Origin: Bordetella flabilis
GTDB lineage: Bacteria; Pseudomonadota; Gammaproteobacteria; Burkholderiales; Burkholderiaceae_B
Assembly: GCF_001676725.1 (NCBI RefSeq)
Contig: NZ_CP016172.1
Location: 4,712,001-4,776,000 of the forward strand
DNA length: 64,000 nucleotides
Direction of reading: 5' to 3'
The notes under the pieces are model-generated. The model had not been told where the DNA came from. It saw only the letters and a program-made list of their open reading frames with translations, and made no database searches. The first letter of the stretch is position 1, and each line of letters starts with the position of its first letter. This document shows, one piece after another, positions 18,501-28,678 of the stretch. The position numbers and the translations under genes were made by a program.

Positions 18501-21304
18501 GCACGCCGCGCGATCTCATGGAGAACCCGGCGTCGCACACCGGCGCGGCCCTGCGCGACTACGAAACAGCCATCGTGCCGGACGCCCCGGCCGCCGAGGA
18601 CGGAAGCACGGTGGCCGAGCCTGCGGTGCGCTACGCCAACGGAGACGGCGATGCCGGCACCCCGCTGCAGACGGCGGTGCGGCGGCGCGCGGCCCAAGCC
18701 ATCGAGATCCGCAACGCCCGCGAACACAACCTGAAGAACATCAGCGTGGAGATCCCGCGCGACAAGTTCACGGTGATCACGGGCGTATCGGGGTCGGGCA
18801 AATCGACGCTGGCCTTCGACATCCTCTTCAACGAAGGGCAGCGGCGCTATCTGGAATCGCTGAACGCCTATGCGCGCGCCATCGTCCAGCCCGCCGGCAA
18901 GCCCGATGTGGACGCCATCTTCGGCATTCCACCGACGGTGGCCATCGCCCAGCGCACCAGCCGCGGCGGCCTGAAGTCCACCGTCGCCACCATGACGGAG
19001 ATCCACCATTTCCTGCGCCTGCTGTATGTAAAGCTGGGTGTGCAGTACTCGCCCGACTACAACGTGCCGGTGGAACCGCAGACCCCGGACCAGATCGTCG
19101 CGCGCATCATGCGCGACCGCGCGGGCCAGCACATCGGCGTGCTGGCGCCGCTGGTCACGGCGCGCAAGGGTTTCTACACCGACCTGGCCAAATGGGCCGG
19201 TGGCAAGGGCCATACGCACCTCCGGGTGGACGGCGTCTTCACGCCCGTCAGCCCGTGGCCTCGCCTGGACCGCTACAAGGAACACACCATCGAGCTGCCG
19301 GTGGCCGACGTGGTCGTGGACGCCGCCAACGAAGCCGCCCTGCGCGATGCGGTGCGGCGGGCCCTGGATTACGGCCAGGGCGCATTGAGCGTGATCTGGC
19401 CCTTGGACACGCTGCGCGACAACGCGGCGGCGCCCCTGGAGCAGTTGCACTTCTCCACCAAGCGCACCTGCCCGATCAGCGGCGTCAGCTTTCCCGAACT
19501 CGACCCGCGCATGTTCTCGTACAACTCCAAGCATGGCTGGTGCCCCACCTGCTACGGCGCGGGCGTCGTGATGCCGGATTTCGACGAAGAGCAAAGCGGC
19601 GAGGAGGCCGCCTGGGCCGACAGCAATATGGGCGAAGCCAAGGTCTGCCCGACTTGCCATGGCCAGCGCCTGAACCGTGTCGCGCTGGCCGTGCGCTGGC
19701 GCGACCGCTCCATCGCGCAGCTGGCCGGCATGTCGGTCAGCGAAGCGCATACCTTCTTCGAAGGCCTGGTGGTGCGCGGCCGCGAGGCGGAAATCTCCCG
19801 CGACATCCTGCAGGAGATCCGCAGCCGGCTGAATTTCATGAAAGAGGTGGGACTGGACTATCTGGCGCTGGACCGCGCCGCGCCGACGCTGTCGGGCGGC
19901 GAGGCGCAGCGTATCCGCCTGGCCGCACAGCTCGGCTCGAATATGCAGGGCGTGTGCTACGTGCTGGACGAACCGACCATCGGGCTGCATCCGCGCGACA
20001 ACCGCATCCTGCTCGATGCGCTGAGCCGCCTGGAGGGCAATGGCAATACCCTGGTGGTGGTGGAGCACGACGACGACACCATACGCCGCGCCGCGCACAT
20101 CATCGACATCGGTCCCGGGGCCGGCGTGCGCGGCGGCCGCGTGGTCGCGCAAGGCACGGCGCAGGACCTGATCGACGCGCCGGAATCGGTCACGGGCCGC
20201 TACCTGGCCCAGCCGCTGCGCCATCCCCTGCAGGGCCGCCGCGCCGTGGACAAGAACACCGCGTTCATCGAAATCCGCAATGCCCACCTGCACAACCTGC
20301 ACAACGTGACGGCGCGCCTGCCCATCGGCCGGCTCAGCGTCGTGACCGGCGTATCGGGCTCCGGCAAGTCGACGCTGGCGCGCGAGGTGCTGCTGGACAA
20401 CCTGCTGCATGCCGTATCGCAGGGCAAGGCGCCGACGTGGAAGGGCTGCACCGGCATCACGGGCTGGGAGGCCCTGGACCGCGTGCTGGAGGTCGACCAG
20501 ACGCCGATCGGTAAAACGCCGCGTTCCTGCCCCAGCACCTATATCGGATTCTGGGACGAAGTGCGCAAGCAGTTCGCCGACACGCGCGAAGCGCGCATGC
20601 GTGGCTGGACGCCGGCGCGCTTCTCCTTCAATACCGGCGACGGCCGCTGCCCCATCTGCGAGGGCCAGGGCATGCGCACCATCGAAATGAACTTCCTGCC
20701 CGACGTGAAGGTTCCCTGCGACGCCTGCAACGGCGCGCGCTTCAATGCGGACACCTTGTCCGTGCAACTGCGGGGCAAGCATGCGGGCGCGGTGCTGTCC
20801 ATGGAAGTGGACGACGCCCTGGCCTATTTCGAGGCGCATCCCAAGGTGCGCCGGCCGCTGCAATTGATGCAGGACGTCGGGCTGGGCTACCTGACGCTGG
20901 GCCAGCCTTCGCCCACCTTGTCGGGCGGCGAGGCCCAGCGCATCAAGCTGGTGACCGAGCTGTCGAAGGCCCGCCTGACCGAAGGGGTGATCACGACGGG
21001 CCGCGCCTCGCGCGTGCCGCACACCTTGTACGTGCTGGACGAACCGACCGTGGGCCTGTCCATGGCTGACGTGGAGAAACTCATACACGTGCTGCACCGG
21101 CTGGTGGAAGCGGGCAATACCGTGGTGGTGATCGAGCACAACCTGGATGTCATCGCCGAAGCCGACTGGCTGCTGGACCTGGGGCCCGAAGGCGGTACCG
21201 GCGGCGGCCGGCTGGTCGCGCAAGGCTCGCCGGAACACGTGATGGGGCTGCGCGAACGCTCGCACACGGGCCGCGTGCTGTCCGAATTCCTGGCGCAAGC
21301 CTAG
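15548..21304 (+). CDS. uvrA: Double-length UvrA (excinuclease ABC subunit A, tandem form)
   Basis: The UvrA-type DNA-damage recognition ATPase here is 1918 residues, about twice a normal UvrA of about 940. It is two UvrA-like halves in one chain. Four Walker A motifs of the form GVSGSGKS lie near residues 32, 692, 1079 and 1601. Matching LSGGE signatures and zinc-type CXXC pairs (CADC/CEAC, CPTC/CPDC, CPTC/CPTC, CPIC/CDAC) occur in both halves. The halves join near residue 1060 through a variable Ala/Asp-rich linker. The ATG at 15548 ([20 protein letters not shown]) is the family start. Long forms of this kind exist in some betaproteobacteria, I believe, usually beside a normal UvrA, so this may not be the main repair copy. 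Confidence 0.93.
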   Translation: MTSEIRIVGARQNNLKNLDVSFATGELVVVTGVSGSGKSSLAFDTLYAEGQRRYVETFSPYARQFLDRMDKPQVDRIEGILPAIAIDQTNPVRSSRSTVGTMTELNDHLKLLFARGARLYCRGCGLPVRRDTAESVYRSLSTRAVEAGDRRLVVTFPIKVPANFSEEEVRGFLEQQGYTRVHGEAAPADSAGARADAGGQADKPHKAGKAARTIAPHGSEALRVLHVVQDRFRFSTVERDRAMEALDTALRMGAGHLSVHVLDDDGNDAVVWKYSDRLHCADCDIEYTDPLPSSFSFNSPLGACEACRGFGRVIGIDFGLVVPDENKTLLEGAIKPWQTASYKECQDDLQKYAPKAGVPLSVPWKSLTPAQRDWVLHGDPDFKGGSQAWKTQWYGVQRFFAWLETKSYKMHVRVLLSKYRSYTPCPTCHGSRLKPDALLWRTGTREEADAVLPPDDGRYKRFKPVHANWSDELLNLLDGLSIHDLMLLPIERVRGFFDRLTFAGVLDAATDLLLTEVRARLKFLCDVGLGYLTLDRQSRTLSGGEVQRINLTTALGTSLVNTLFVLDEPSIGLHPRDMHRVVEVMHRLRDAGNTLVVVEHDPQVMVAADRIIDVGPGPGERGGRIVFDGTPAQLRQARTLTGDYLGGRMRVEAPRPMPVAPNTPRLLLEGVNAHNLKHVSVEIPLGRLVCVTGVSGSGKSTLVQDVLYPALLKLKGKPSEAPGAHARLLGAEQITDVVMVDQAQIGKTARSNPASYVGAFDAIRKLFAQAPLAKERAYTAGMFSFNSGEGRCPTCGGTGFEHVEMQFLSDVYLRCPDCDGKRFRPEVLQVRVEHLGNSASIDQVLDMTVSEALAFFKGLRDVQTGLAPLADVGLEYVRLGQPVPTLSGGEAQRLKLAGHLAEAARSGISSAKVAKKGSLFLFDEPTTGLHFDDVARLMRAFRQLLGAGHTLLVIEHNLDVIRAADWLIDLGPEGGDAGGLLVGVGTPRDLMENPASHTGAALRDYETAIVPDAPAAEDGSTVAEPAVRYANGDGDAGTPLQTAVRRRAAQAIEIRNAREHNLKNISVEIPRDKFTVITGVSGSGKSTLAFDILFNEGQRRYLESLNAYARAIVQPAGKPDVDAIFGIPPTVAIAQRTSRGGLKSTVATMTEIHHFLRLLYVKLGVQYSPDYNVPVEPQTPDQIVARIMRDRAGQHIGVLAPLVTARKGFYTDLAKWAGGKGHTHLRVDGVFTPVSPWPRLDRYKEHTIELPVADVVVDAANEAALRDAVRRALDYGQGALSVIWPLDTLRDNAAAPLEQLHFSTKRTCPISGVSFPELDPRMFSYNSKHGWCPTCYGAGVVMPDFDEEQSGEEAAWADSNMGEAKVCPTCHGQRLNRVALAVRWRDRSIAQLAGMSVSEAHTFFEGLVVRGREAEISRDILQEIRSRLNFMKEVGLDYLALDRAAPTLSGGEAQRIRLAAQLGSNMQGVCYVLDEPTIGLHPRDNRILLDALSRLEGNGNTLVVVEHDDDTIRRAAHIIDIGPGAGVRGGRVVAQGTAQDLIDAPESVTGRYLAQPLRHPLQGRRAVDKNTAFIEIRNAHLHNLHNVTARLPIGRLSVVTGVSGSGKSTLAREVLLDNLLHAVSQGKAPTWKGCTGITGWEALDRVLEVDQTPIGKTPRSCPSTYIGFWDEVRKQFADTREARMRGWTPARFSFNTGDGRCPICEGQGMRTIEMNFLPDVKVPCDACNGARFNADTLSVQLRGKHAGAVLSMEVDDALAYFEAHPKVRRPLQLMQDVGLGYLTLGQPSPTLSGGEAQRIKLVTELSKARLTEGVITTGRASRVPHTLYVLDEPTVGLSMADVEKLIHVLHRLVEAGNTVVVIEHNLDVIAEADWLLDLGPEGGTGGGRLVAQGSPEHVMGLRERSHTGRVLSEFLAQA

Positions 21305-21325
21305 GGCCGGGGACGGGGGGTCCGC

Positions 21326-22456
21326 ATGTTCTGTCGCTTCGAGGACCGCCTGGCCGGGCAGGCCCTGCAACTGGAGGGCGCCCGTGACCGCATCGAGGCG
21401 CGCAGCGCCGCCGGGCTGTCGCCGGCCCTGGACGCCATCGAAACGGCGCGCCGCCAGGGGTGCTGGGTCGCCCTGATGGTGGACTTCGAAGTGGGTGAAT
21501 GGCTGCAGCCGACATCCATGCACGAAGCGGAGGGCGAAGCGGCGCGTCCGGCGCCGCGCTTGCGGGCGCTGGTCTTCGACACGATGCGCGAAGACCGGCC
21601 ATGGACCGCGCCCGCCGTGGCCGCCGGCGGCATCCTCGATGTCACGCCCCGGATGGCGCAGGCTGACTATGTGCCGCGCATCCAGGCCATACGCGCCGGC
21701 ATCGAGCGGGGCGCCTTCTACCAGGTCAACTACACCATGCCCCTGGACCTGCGCGTGGCCGGCGACCTGCGCGCGCTGTATGCGCGTATCGCGCAGCGCA
21801 ATCCGGTGGCGCATGGGGCCTACATCGAGGACGACGGCGAGACCATCCTGTCGTTTTCGCCGGAGCTGTTCGTCGCCCGGCACGGCGCAACACTGACGAC
21901 GCGGCCGATGAAGGGCACCGCCCCGCGCGATACCGACCCGGCACGCGACGAGGCGTTGGGCCGGGAACTCCAGGCCAGCATCAAGAACCGCGCCGAAAAC
22001 CTGATGATCGTGGACCTGCTGCGTAACGACCTGGGCCGCATCGCGCGCACGGGCAGCGTACAAGTGCAGGCGCTGTTCACCCTGGAGCGCTACCCCACGG
22101 TATGGACGCTGACGTCCACAGTGACGGCGCAGGCGCCGGACGCCACCCTGGGAGACGTGCTGCGCGCGCTGTTTCCTTGCGGCTCGGTCACCGGCGCGCC
22201 CAAACTGGCCGCGTTGTCGCATATCCGCCGCACCGAAATCGCGCCGCGCGGCCTGTATTGCGGCAGCATAGGCTGGCTGGCGCCCAACGGCGACTTTTCG
22301 TTGAATGTGGCGATCCGCACGCTGGTGGTGGACGAGGCGGGACATGGCGTCTATGGTGTGGGCGGAGGCATCGTCCACGATTCGGATCCGCATTCCGAAT
22401 GGCAGGAATGCCTGTGGAAAGCCCGCATCCTCGAGCCGGAGCGCAACCGCCCGTGA
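21326..22456 (+). CDS. pabB: Aminodeoxychorismate synthase component I
   Basis: This 376-residue chorismate-binding enzyme converts chorismate with ammonia or glutamine to 4-amino-4-deoxychorismate for folate synthesis. Key motifs are the Lys in TTRPMKGTAPRD (the PIKGT-type motif of PabB), NRAENLMIVDLLRNDLG and CGSVTGAPKLAA. It lacks the long N-terminal domain of TrpE and is short, as in many PabB. A G-rich ribosome-binding stretch (GGACGGGGGG) precedes the ATG. It starts 21 bases after uvrA and is followed by pabC 12 bases on, so the two form one operon. Confidence 0.94.
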   Translation: MFCRFEDRLAGQALQLEGARDRIEARSAAGLSPALDAIETARRQGCWVALMVDFEVGEWLQPTSMHEAEGEAARPAPRLRALVFDTMREDRPWTAPAVAAGGILDVTPRMAQADYVPRIQAIRAGIERGAFYQVNYTMPLDLRVAGDLRALYARIAQRNPVAHGAYIEDDGETILSFSPELFVARHGATLTTRPMKGTAPRDTDPARDEALGRELQASIKNRAENLMIVDLLRNDLGRIARTGSVQVQALFTLERYPTVWTLTSTVTAQAPDATLGDVLRALFPCGSVTGAPKLAALSHIRRTEIAPRGLYCGSIGWLAPNGDFSLNVAIRTLVVDEAGHGVYGVGGGIVHDSDPHSEWQECLWKARILEPERNRP

Positions 22457-22468
22457 AACCTGAGATCC

Positions 22469-23137
22469 ATGAAGCCTGAAAGTCCCGACCTTATCGAAAC
22501 CATGCGGGTGGACGTCGACGGCCGTGTACCGCTGCTGGACCGCCATCTGGACCGGCTGCGGGCTTCCTGCCGGGCGCTGGCCTATCCCTGGGATGAAACG
22601 GCCATCCGCGGCCAGGTGCTGACGGAAGCCGGGACGGCCGACGGACCTGGCCCGCACCGCCTGCGGCTGCTGCTGCACCCCGACGGCGGCTGCACCGTGC
22701 GGACGGCGCCGCTGCCGGACCTGCCGATGCCGCAGGGGGTATGCCTCTGGTCGTCCCGGCTGGCGTCCACCGAACCGATGCTGCGCCACAAAACCACGCA
22801 TCGACCCTGGTATGACGGCATTACGGAATGGCTGGCCGGACATCCCGATATCTTCGACGCCCTGTTCTGCAACGAACGCGGCGAACTATGCGAGGGCAGC
22901 CGCACGAATGTCTATCTTTTGATGGGCGGCGTGTGGTTCACCCCGCCGGTGGCCTGCGGCTGCCTGCCCGGGGTACAGCGGGCGGCCCTGCTGGACGCCG
23001 GCAAGGCGCAGGAACGGATCCTTTACGAAGACGACGTGCAGCGCGCCAGCCGCATCCGTCTTTCCAATGCGCTGCGCGGATGGATGGACGTCGAGTTGAG
23101 ACTGGGCGCCAAGGCGCGCCGGCCGGGGTCGCCCTAG
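22469..23137 (+). CDS. pabC: Aminodeoxychorismate lyase-like class IV PLP enzyme
   Basis: This 222-residue fold-type IV PLP protein lies directly downstream of pabB. PabC eliminates pyruvate from aminodeoxychorismate to give p-aminobenzoate. The PLP lysine is Lys108 (MLRHKTTHRPWYD). The family segment DALFCNERGELCEGSRTNVY (one block) and the LPGVQRAALL motif are present. It is shorter than E. coli PabC (269), mainly at both ends, as in the C-terminal PabC domain of fused PabB-PabC proteins. Context and motifs support the function. Branched-chain or D-amino acid aminotransferase is less likely. Confidence 0.88.
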   Translation: MKPESPDLIETMRVDVDGRVPLLDRHLDRLRASCRALAYPWDETAIRGQVLTEAGTADGPGPHRLRLLLHPDGGCTVRTAPLPDLPMPQGVCLWSSRLASTEPMLRHKTTHRPWYDGITEWLAGHPDIFDALFCNERGELCEGSRTNVYLLMGGVWFTPPVACGCLPGVQRAALLDAGKAQERILYEDDVQRASRIRLSNALRGWMDVELRLGAKARRPGSP

Positions 23138-23226
23138 ACAGTTGATCCCCTGCCGCTGCATCGCCGGGCTGCCAGCCGTCCCGGCCGCCTGATGCCGTCA
23201 GGCCTTGCCTGCGTATCGGCCGGGCC

Positions 23227-24087
23227 CTAGGGGGCGGCGCGTTCCACCAGGATGCCGCGCAAGGCAATGTCCGCGGCGGCCATCCCCATGGTGGCGGTAA
23301 TGGTGACCGACGAGCCATAGCCGGCGCACGACAAGCCCTGCGGGGCCAGCGTCCCGGCCATGGCGCCCACGTCGTCTTCGCCTTCGCGCGCCGCCGTCCA
23401 GGCGGCCGGCAGTATGGCCGGCTGGTCGAACCACAGCGCGCTGACACGCATCTTCGGCATGCGGGCCGGCGCCTTGCCGGCCTTGGGTGCCGCCTTCGGA
23501 TAGCCATGATGGCGACGCAGGGTGTTGCGCAGCTTGGCCAGTAGCGCGTCATTGCAGGCCTGGGACAGGTCGCCCGTGCGCAAGGACAGCGGATCGGTCT
23601 TGCCGCCGGCGCCCCCGCATACCAGCAACGGCCATCCGCGTTCGCGGGCGTGCAGGATCATGGCGATCTTGGCGGAAGCCTGGTCCGTGCAATCGACCAC
23701 GGCGTCATAAGGCCCATCCAGCAGGCGCGCCACGTTGTCCGGCGCGACGAAATCGTCCACGCTTGTGACGCGGCAATCCGGATTGATACCGGCGACGCGG
23801 GCCGCCATCGCCTCCACCTTGGCCTGGCCCAGCGTGGCGGAAAGCGCGTGGATCTGGCGATTGACGTTGGACTCGGCGATATGGTCGAGGTCGACCAGGG
23901 TCAAGGCGCCGACGCCGCAGCGCGCCAAGGCTTCAGCGGTCCAGGAACCCACGCCGCCCAGGCCGACCACGGCGACGTGCGCATCGCGCAGGCGCGCCGG
24001 CGCGCCGGGGCCATACAGGCGCGCCAGCCCGCCGAAACGGCGCTCGGCATCGATATCGCAGGCAGGAAGGTCATGGGGGTGCGTCAT
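23227..24087 (-). CDS. tcdA: tRNA threonylcarbamoyladenosine dehydratase TcdA
   Basis: TcdA is an E1/ThiF-like enzyme that uses ATP to cyclise t6A37 to ct6A in tRNA. Its hallmark sequence is RRFGGLARLYGPGA, then the nucleotide-binding VAVVGLGGVGSWTAEALARC (one block), the Asp of LTLVDLDHIAESNVNRQIHA and VVDCTDQASAKIAMI. The ATG at 24087 gives MTHPHDLPACDIDAERRFGG, 286 residues. A second ATG four codons upstream (24099) is equally possible because neither has a good ribosome-binding site. It is an isolated leftward gene convergent with pabC. Confidence 0.93.
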   Translation of the reverse strand: MTHPHDLPACDIDAERRFGGLARLYGPGAPARLRDAHVAVVGLGGVGSWTAEALARCGVGALTLVDLDHIAESNVNRQIHALSATLGQAKVEAMAARVAGINPDCRVTSVDDFVAPDNVARLLDGPYDAVVDCTDQASAKIAMILHARERGWPLLVCGGAGGKTDPLSLRTGDLSQACNDALLAKLRNTLRRHHGYPKAAPKAGKAPARMPKMRVSALWFDQPAILPAAWTAAREGEDDVGAMAGTLAPQGLSCAGYGSSVTITATMGMAAADIALRGILVERAAP

Positions 24088-24257
24088 GGCGGGCACCATT
24101 TTCGCACGCGGCGGCCCGCGGCGCGGTCAGGGCCATGGCCGCGTGCGGCGATGCAAGCGCACACGGTGTCTATCCGATGCCGATGCGGTGCGGCTGCTGT
24201 GTCAATGCAGTGGCAACCGCAGTGCTCACCGCTGGCCGCAGCGCCGCCGTTGCAGCT

Positions 24258-24926
24258 TCAATGCAGTTCGAGCTTGTACCCGACGCCGTAGATCGAGCGG
24301 ATCAGGTCGTGGCCGGGCAGGACCGCCTCGAACTTGCGCCGCAGGTTCTTGATATGGCTGTCCACCGTGCGGTCGGTGACGACGCGATGGTCGGCATAAA
24401 GGTAGTTCAGCAAGGCGTCGCGCGACAGGATTTTGCCCTCGGCGGCGGCCAGCGCCTGGAGCAGGCGGAATTCCACGGGTGTCAGCGACAAGGGACGGCC
24501 ATCGAGCGTGGCCATGTGGTGCTCCGGGCGGATGTCCAGCAGCGAAGGCTGCGGCGTCCCTTGGGCGGCGTTGCGGGCACGCCGCAGGATGGCCTTGACC
24601 CGCGCCACGACTTCACGCGGGCTGAACGGCTTGCAGATATAGTCGTCCGCGCCCATCTCCAGGCCGATCAGGCGGTCGATCTCCTCTACCCGCGCGGTGA
24701 CCATGATGACCGGCACATCGCTGAAGGTGCGCAGTTCGCGGCAGATCTCCAGGCCATCGCGTCCGGGCAGCATCAGGTCGAGCAGCACCAGCTCCGGCTT
24801 GTGGCGGCGGATCGCGGCCAGCGCCTCGCGCCCGTCGGATACCGATTCGGTTTCGTGCTGCGCCGCGCGCAGATAGTCCGTCAGCAGCGAGGACAGCTTG
24901 GGTTCGTCTTCTACGATAAGGATCAT
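24258..24926 (-). CDS. baeR: OmpR-family response regulator, BaeR-like
   Basis: This 222-residue response regulator has a receiver domain with the acidic pair at residues 6-7, phospho-Asp50 (VLLDLMLPGRDG) and Lys near 99 (DDYICKPF). A winged-helix DNA-binding domain follows, with DRTVDSHIKNLRRKFEAVLP (one block) and the closing GVGYKLEL. The recognition helix resembles BaeR more than OmpR or PhoB. It lies 15 bases downstream of its kinase. In enterobacteria BaeSR answers envelope stress and controls drug exporters; a similar role is inferred. Confidence 0.9.
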   Translation of the reverse strand: MILIVEDEPKLSSLLTDYLRAAQHETESVSDGREALAAIRRHKPELVLLDLMLPGRDGLEICRELRTFSDVPVIMVTARVEEIDRLIGLEMGADDYICKPFSPREVVARVKAILRRARNAAQGTPQPSLLDIRPEHHMATLDGRPLSLTPVEFRLLQALAAAEGKILSRDALLNYLYADHRVVTDRTVDSHIKNLRRKFEAVLPGHDLIRSIYGVGYKLELH

Positions 24927-24941
24927 GGTGTGCCTACGGTA

Positions 24942-26423
24942 TCAAATCGATTCGGCCGGCGCGGCCAGGGGAAACACGATGCGCACGCGCAGGCCGCCCA
25001 GCGCCGAGGGCAGCGCCTGGATGCTGCCGCGGTGCGATTCGACGATGCGCTGGCAAATGGCCAGGCCCAGGCCGGCGCCGCCGCTTTCGCGCGAACGCGA
25101 GGCGTCGACGCGGAACAGCCGATCGAACAGCCGTGGCAGGAGCGGTTCCGGCACTCCCGGCGCGGAGTCCTCGCATTCGACGGCCAGGACATGGCCCTCG
25201 GCCCGCACGGACACGCGCACGATGCCGTCCGGATCGGTGTAGCGCAGCGTGTTTTCCAGCAAATTGTTCATCAGCTGGGTCAGACGCTGCGCGTCGCCTT
25301 CGATCACACGCGGCCCGGCAGGGATATCCGTCTCGAGGCGCAGGCGGCGCGCGCCGAATCGCTCACGGAACGCATCCACCGCGTGCTCCGCGATGCTGCC
25401 CATGTCGAGCGGCAACATGCGGTACGAGAGCGCGCCCACGTCGGCCAGTGCAAGTTCGTACAGGTCGTCGATCAGCTTGCTGAGCATGGTGACTTCCGAC
25501 TGCAATGACGTGAGGGCCGCGGGTGTAAACGGCCGCACGCCGTCCTGCAGCGCTTCCATCTCGCCGCGCAGCACCGCCAGCGGCGTGCGCAGTTCATGCG
25601 AGATATCGGCGACCATTTCGCGCCGCAGCGCCTCGTTGCGTTCCAGGGTATGCGCCAGGCGGTTGAAGTCCTGGCCCAGGCGGCCCAGCTCGTCGGCCGA
25701 GGTGACGTTGACGCGGGTCGCGTAGTCGCCGGCGGACAGGCGGTGCGTGGCGCTGGCCAGGCGCCGCACCGGCGCCAGGAAGATGCGCGCCAGCGAAATA
25801 CTGACGGCCGCGGCCAGCAGGGCCGCCAGCATGCCGATGACCCAGGTGGCCTCGGACTGCTCGCGCTGGAAGCGCTGGTCGGCTTCGCTGGGCAGGCGAT
25901 TGGGAAATGGCGTCACCAGCCATCCCACCGTCATGCCGTCCACGTCGATGGGCCGGCGCGGCGCGCCGGGCATCGGCGCCGAATAGCCGGCGACGACGCG
26001 GAGCTGGTTGTCGAGCAAGGTAAAGGGCAGGGCCAGGAAGTCGCGGCCCCGGGACCAGTCGTCGAAGGCGGACGGTTCCGCGGCCGGCCCCGGCGGGGCC
26101 ACATTGGGATCGAACTCCGAGAGCCATTCGATCACCCCGCCATGCGTGGGAAGCCGCCGCACGCCAGGCTCCATGGGCGGGACCGTCAAGATGTGGTTCC
26201 AGAGCGATGGATTGCCGCGCAGGGCTTCCCAGTTGCCCCGTTCCCGATACAAGTCCGCCAGGGACATCCGCATCCGCTCCACCCGCCGCAGCTCACGTTC
26301 CTTTACGTACGAAAAGAAATGGCGCTCGAAGTTCCAGCGCACGGCCGTCCCCATGGCCAGGGTCACGGCCAGCGAGGTGGCCAGGATGGCCAGGAAGAGC
26401 TTGAAGGTGATGCCTAGTCTCAT
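24942..26423 (-). CDS. baeS: Sensor histidine kinase, BaeS-like
   Basis: This 493-residue inner-membrane kinase has TM1 at residues about 8-28 (FLAILATSLAVTLAMG), a periplasmic domain of about 160 residues, TM2, then HAMP (RLASATHRLSAGDYATRV). The H-box is ADISHELRTPLAVLRGE, the N-box MNNLLENTLRYTDPDG, the G1-box CEDSAPGVP and the G2-box GGAGLGLAI. The start MRLGITFKLFLAILA at 26423 gives a normal first helix; the longer frame adds only six residues. It is upstream of and co-directional with the response regulator, and divergent from an MFS gene across 256 bases. Confidence 0.92.
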   Translation of the reverse strand: MRLGITFKLFLAILATSLAVTLAMGTAVRWNFERHFFSYVKERELRRVERMRMSLADLYRERGNWEALRGNPSLWNHILTVPPMEPGVRRLPTHGGVIEWLSEFDPNVAPPGPAAEPSAFDDWSRGRDFLALPFTLLDNQLRVVAGYSAPMPGAPRRPIDVDGMTVGWLVTPFPNRLPSEADQRFQREQSEATWVIGMLAALLAAAVSISLARIFLAPVRRLASATHRLSAGDYATRVNVTSADELGRLGQDFNRLAHTLERNEALRREMVADISHELRTPLAVLRGEMEALQDGVRPFTPAALTSLQSEVTMLSKLIDDLYELALADVGALSYRMLPLDMGSIAEHAVDAFRERFGARRLRLETDIPAGPRVIEGDAQRLTQLMNNLLENTLRYTDPDGIVRVSVRAEGHVLAVECEDSAPGVPEPLLPRLFDRLFRVDASRSRESGGAGLGLAICQRIVESHRGSIQALPSALGGLRVRIVFPLAAPAESI

Positions 26424-26679
26424 GGTGGCGCCGCTCGGCACGGAGGTGGCGCGCCTTGTCCGGACGATGGTGATCCGGCGGGCATCTTACCCATACCGCG
26501 CAGCCCGCGGCGGCGATTGCGCCATGGTTTCATAATCTTTACGCCTTGCGACACAGCGGGAACGTGGCCCCCTCTCCGCGGCCGCCCCCGGCTGTTGCAA
26601 AAATGTTGCTGGCGCTTCTGGGTGCCCTGGTCGGCTCGACATAGCAAGAAGATAGGGACAGAATAAGACTAATCTGACC

Positions 26680-27891
26680 GTGCCACAGCCTGCCTCTTCC
26701 TCCCCCATCGCGCCTATCGCCACCTCCGCCTCCGGAGCCGTGTCGCTATGCCTGATCGCCATGCTCAATCATGTGGCCTTGACCGGGGGACGGGTGACCG
26801 TCTCGCTGAGCGCCCTGCACCTGGGCCTGTCGACCCTGACAGTCGGCGTATTGATCGCGGTTTTCGCCGTACTTCCCATGATTTTCTCGGTCAAAGCCGG
26901 GAGATGGGTGGACGAGGTGGGTATCAGGCAGCCCATGTTCATCGGTACCGCGCTCATCGTGGTGGGTACCCTGGCGCCCGCCGTAGCGCCTACCCGCATT
27001 TCGCTGCTGTTGGCCTCATGTTGCATCGGTATCGGCTTCATGCTGCACCAGGTCGCGACGCAGAACGTGTTGGGCCAGACCCGTCCGCACCACCGCTTGC
27101 GCAATTTCTCGTGGATGTCGCTGGCCCTGGCGGCCTCCGGCTTTGCCGGTCCGCTGTTCGGCGGGGTGGCGATCGACCACATGGGCAGCGATTCGGCCTT
27201 CGGCCTCCTGGCGCTGGGGCCACTGGGAGCCGCCGCCGGACTGTACCGGGTGCGGCGCCACCTGGGACAGGGCCGCATACCGGGCGCCGTGCGGGACGCC
27301 GAGCGGCGGCGGGTTACGGAGCTGCTGGCCCTGCCGCCCCTGCGGCGCATTCTATTGGTCAACACTATCCTATCGGGAGCCTGGGACAGCCACCTATTCG
27401 TCGTGCCGCTGTTCGGCGTCGCCATCGGGCTGTCGGCCACTACCATCGGCATCATATTGGCCTCCTTTTCTGCAGCAACTTTCGTCATCCGGCTCGCATT
27501 GCCCTTCGTACAGCGCCGGGTACGCTCCTGGACCCTGATCCGCGTGGCCATGGGCACGGCGGCGGCCGACTTCATGATTTACCCGTTTTTCACCGACGTT
27601 GTCATCCTGATCTCGCTGTCCTTCGCGCTCGGACTGGCGCTGGGCTCCAGCCAGCCCAGCATCCTGGCCCTCTTGCACCAGCACTCCCCGCCCGGCCGCG
27701 CGGCGGAGGCGGTGGGGCTGCGCATGGCCTTGATCAACGGCTCCCAGGTGTCCTTGCCCCTCACCTTCGGCGCGCTGGGCGCCGTCATTGGCGTGGCGCC
27801 CCTGTTCTGGGCCTATGCCCTGGCGCTGGCCACCGGGGGGTGGCTGAACCGCAAGCCGCCGGGCGAGCCGGATGGGAGGGCGGAACCGTGA
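26680..27891 (+). CDS. MFS transporter
   Basis: This is a 403-residue major facilitator with about 12 hydrophobic segments, starting at GTG 26680. The MFS loop 2-3 motif appears as KAGRWVDEVG (residues about 72-81), which marks a transporter with the usual two six-helix halves. It is likely an exporter or metabolite carrier; the substrate is unknown. The stop overlaps the chaC start as GTGA (27888-27891). The gene is divergent from baeSR, whose E. coli relative activates drug exporters, so control by BaeR is a reasonable inference. Confidence 0.88.
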   Translation: MPQPASSSPIAPIATSASGAVSLCLIAMLNHVALTGGRVTVSLSALHLGLSTLTVGVLIAVFAVLPMIFSVKAGRWVDEVGIRQPMFIGTALIVVGTLAPAVAPTRISLLLASCCIGIGFMLHQVATQNVLGQTRPHHRLRNFSWMSLALAASGFAGPLFGGVAIDHMGSDSAFGLLALGPLGAAAGLYRVRRHLGQGRIPGAVRDAERRRVTELLALPPLRRILLVNTILSGAWDSHLFVVPLFGVAIGLSATTIGIILASFSAATFVIRLALPFVQRRVRSWTLIRVAMGTAAADFMIYPFFTDVVILISLSFALGLALGSSQPSILALLHQHSPPGRAAEAVGLRMALINGSQVSLPLTFGALGAVIGVAPLFWAYALALATGGWLNRKPPGEPDGRAEP

Positions 27892-28598
27892 CGCCGGCCG
27901 ATAACGGCAATCCCGATGCCGTGCCCTCCGATGCCATCCCCCTCGATGCCGTCCCCCCCGATGCCGGACCCACGGGTGGCGCCGGCCTGCCATTCCGTTT
28001 GTGGACGGCGCAGGAGCGGCAGGCCTCCATGGAGACCGCCTTGCGGCATTGGCGGGAAGGCGAGGATGTGTGGGTCTTCGGTTACGGCTCGCTGATCTGG
28101 CGTCCGGAATTCGATTACGAGGGACGCCGGCTGGCCACGCTGCGGGGCTACCATCGCGCCCTGTGCCTGTGGTCGCGCGTGAATCGCGGCACCCCTGAGT
28201 CGCCGGGGCTGGTCTTCGCCCTGGACCGGGGCGGCTCGTGCCGCGGCGTGGTGTACCGCCTGCCGGGCGCCGTCGTGCCGCGTTTCTTCCCCGCCCTTTG
28301 GCAGCGCGAGATGTCCACCGGGGCCTATCTGCCGCGCTGGCTCTCCTGCCAAACCGAAGCCGGCACCGTCAAGGCGCTGGTATTCGTGATGAACCGCAGC
28401 AACCCTGCCTATATCCCTGCCCTGCCTGAAGCCGAGATACTGGCGATCGTGCGGCGCGCCAGCGGCCGCTATGGCCCCTGCATCGACTACGTACTGCATA
28501 CGGCCGAGGCACTGCACGCCGCCGGCATCCACGACGCCCGGCTGGCCCGCGTGGCCGGCCTGCTGGCGGCACAGCGCCATACGCTTCCGGAAGGCTGA
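27888..28598 (+). CDS. chaC: Glutathione-specific gamma-glutamylcyclotransferase, ChaC family
   Basis: ChaC cleaves glutathione to 5-oxoproline and Cys-Gly. The 236-residue product starts at GTG 27888, overlapping the MFS stop. The substrate-binding motif [13 protein letters not shown] (about residues 63-75) is diagnostic. It is followed by [20 protein letters not shown] (one block), and the catalytic Glu is expected in the segment around [14 protein letters not shown]. The first 45 residues are an Ala/Pro/Asp-rich extension coded by a 15-bp tandem repeat, not part of the family. An internal ATG (28030) would give a shorter but complete catalytic domain. Confidence 0.9.
   Translation: MTPADNGNPDAVPSDAIPLDAVPPDAGPTGGAGLPFRLWTAQERQASMETALRHWREGEDVWVFGYGSLIWRPEFDYEGRRLATLRGYHRALCLWSRVNRGTPESPGLVFALDRGGSCRGVVYRLPGAVVPRFFPALWQREMSTGAYLPRWLSCQTEAGTVKALVFVMNRSNPAYIPALPEAEILAIVRRASGRYGPCIDYVLHTAEALHAAGIHDARLARVAGLLAAQRHTLPEG
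27915..27974 (+). repeat. 15-bp tandem repeat, four units, in the chaC N-terminus
   Basis: Four copies of a 15-base unit beginning GATGCC start at 27915, 27930, 27945 and 27960. They encode DA(V/I/G)P-type five-residue repeats. Units match in the first six bases and most of the C-rich tail. In-frame copy-number change would only alter linker length. Confidence 0.75.
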
Positions 28599-28678
28599 CG
28601 CCCGGGCTTCCTCGCGCAAGGGCGGTAAACTGGTGGCTTCGCCACCCGCTGACGCAGCCGTGCTGCGCGGAACCTGCC

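Noticed and set aside
15965..22843. A 2292-codon open frame on the minus strand, antisense to uvrA and pabB
   Set aside because: It mirrors the codon positions of the sense genes, has no domains, and is rich in Arg, Gln, Gly and His. High GC third positions keep the antisense frame open.
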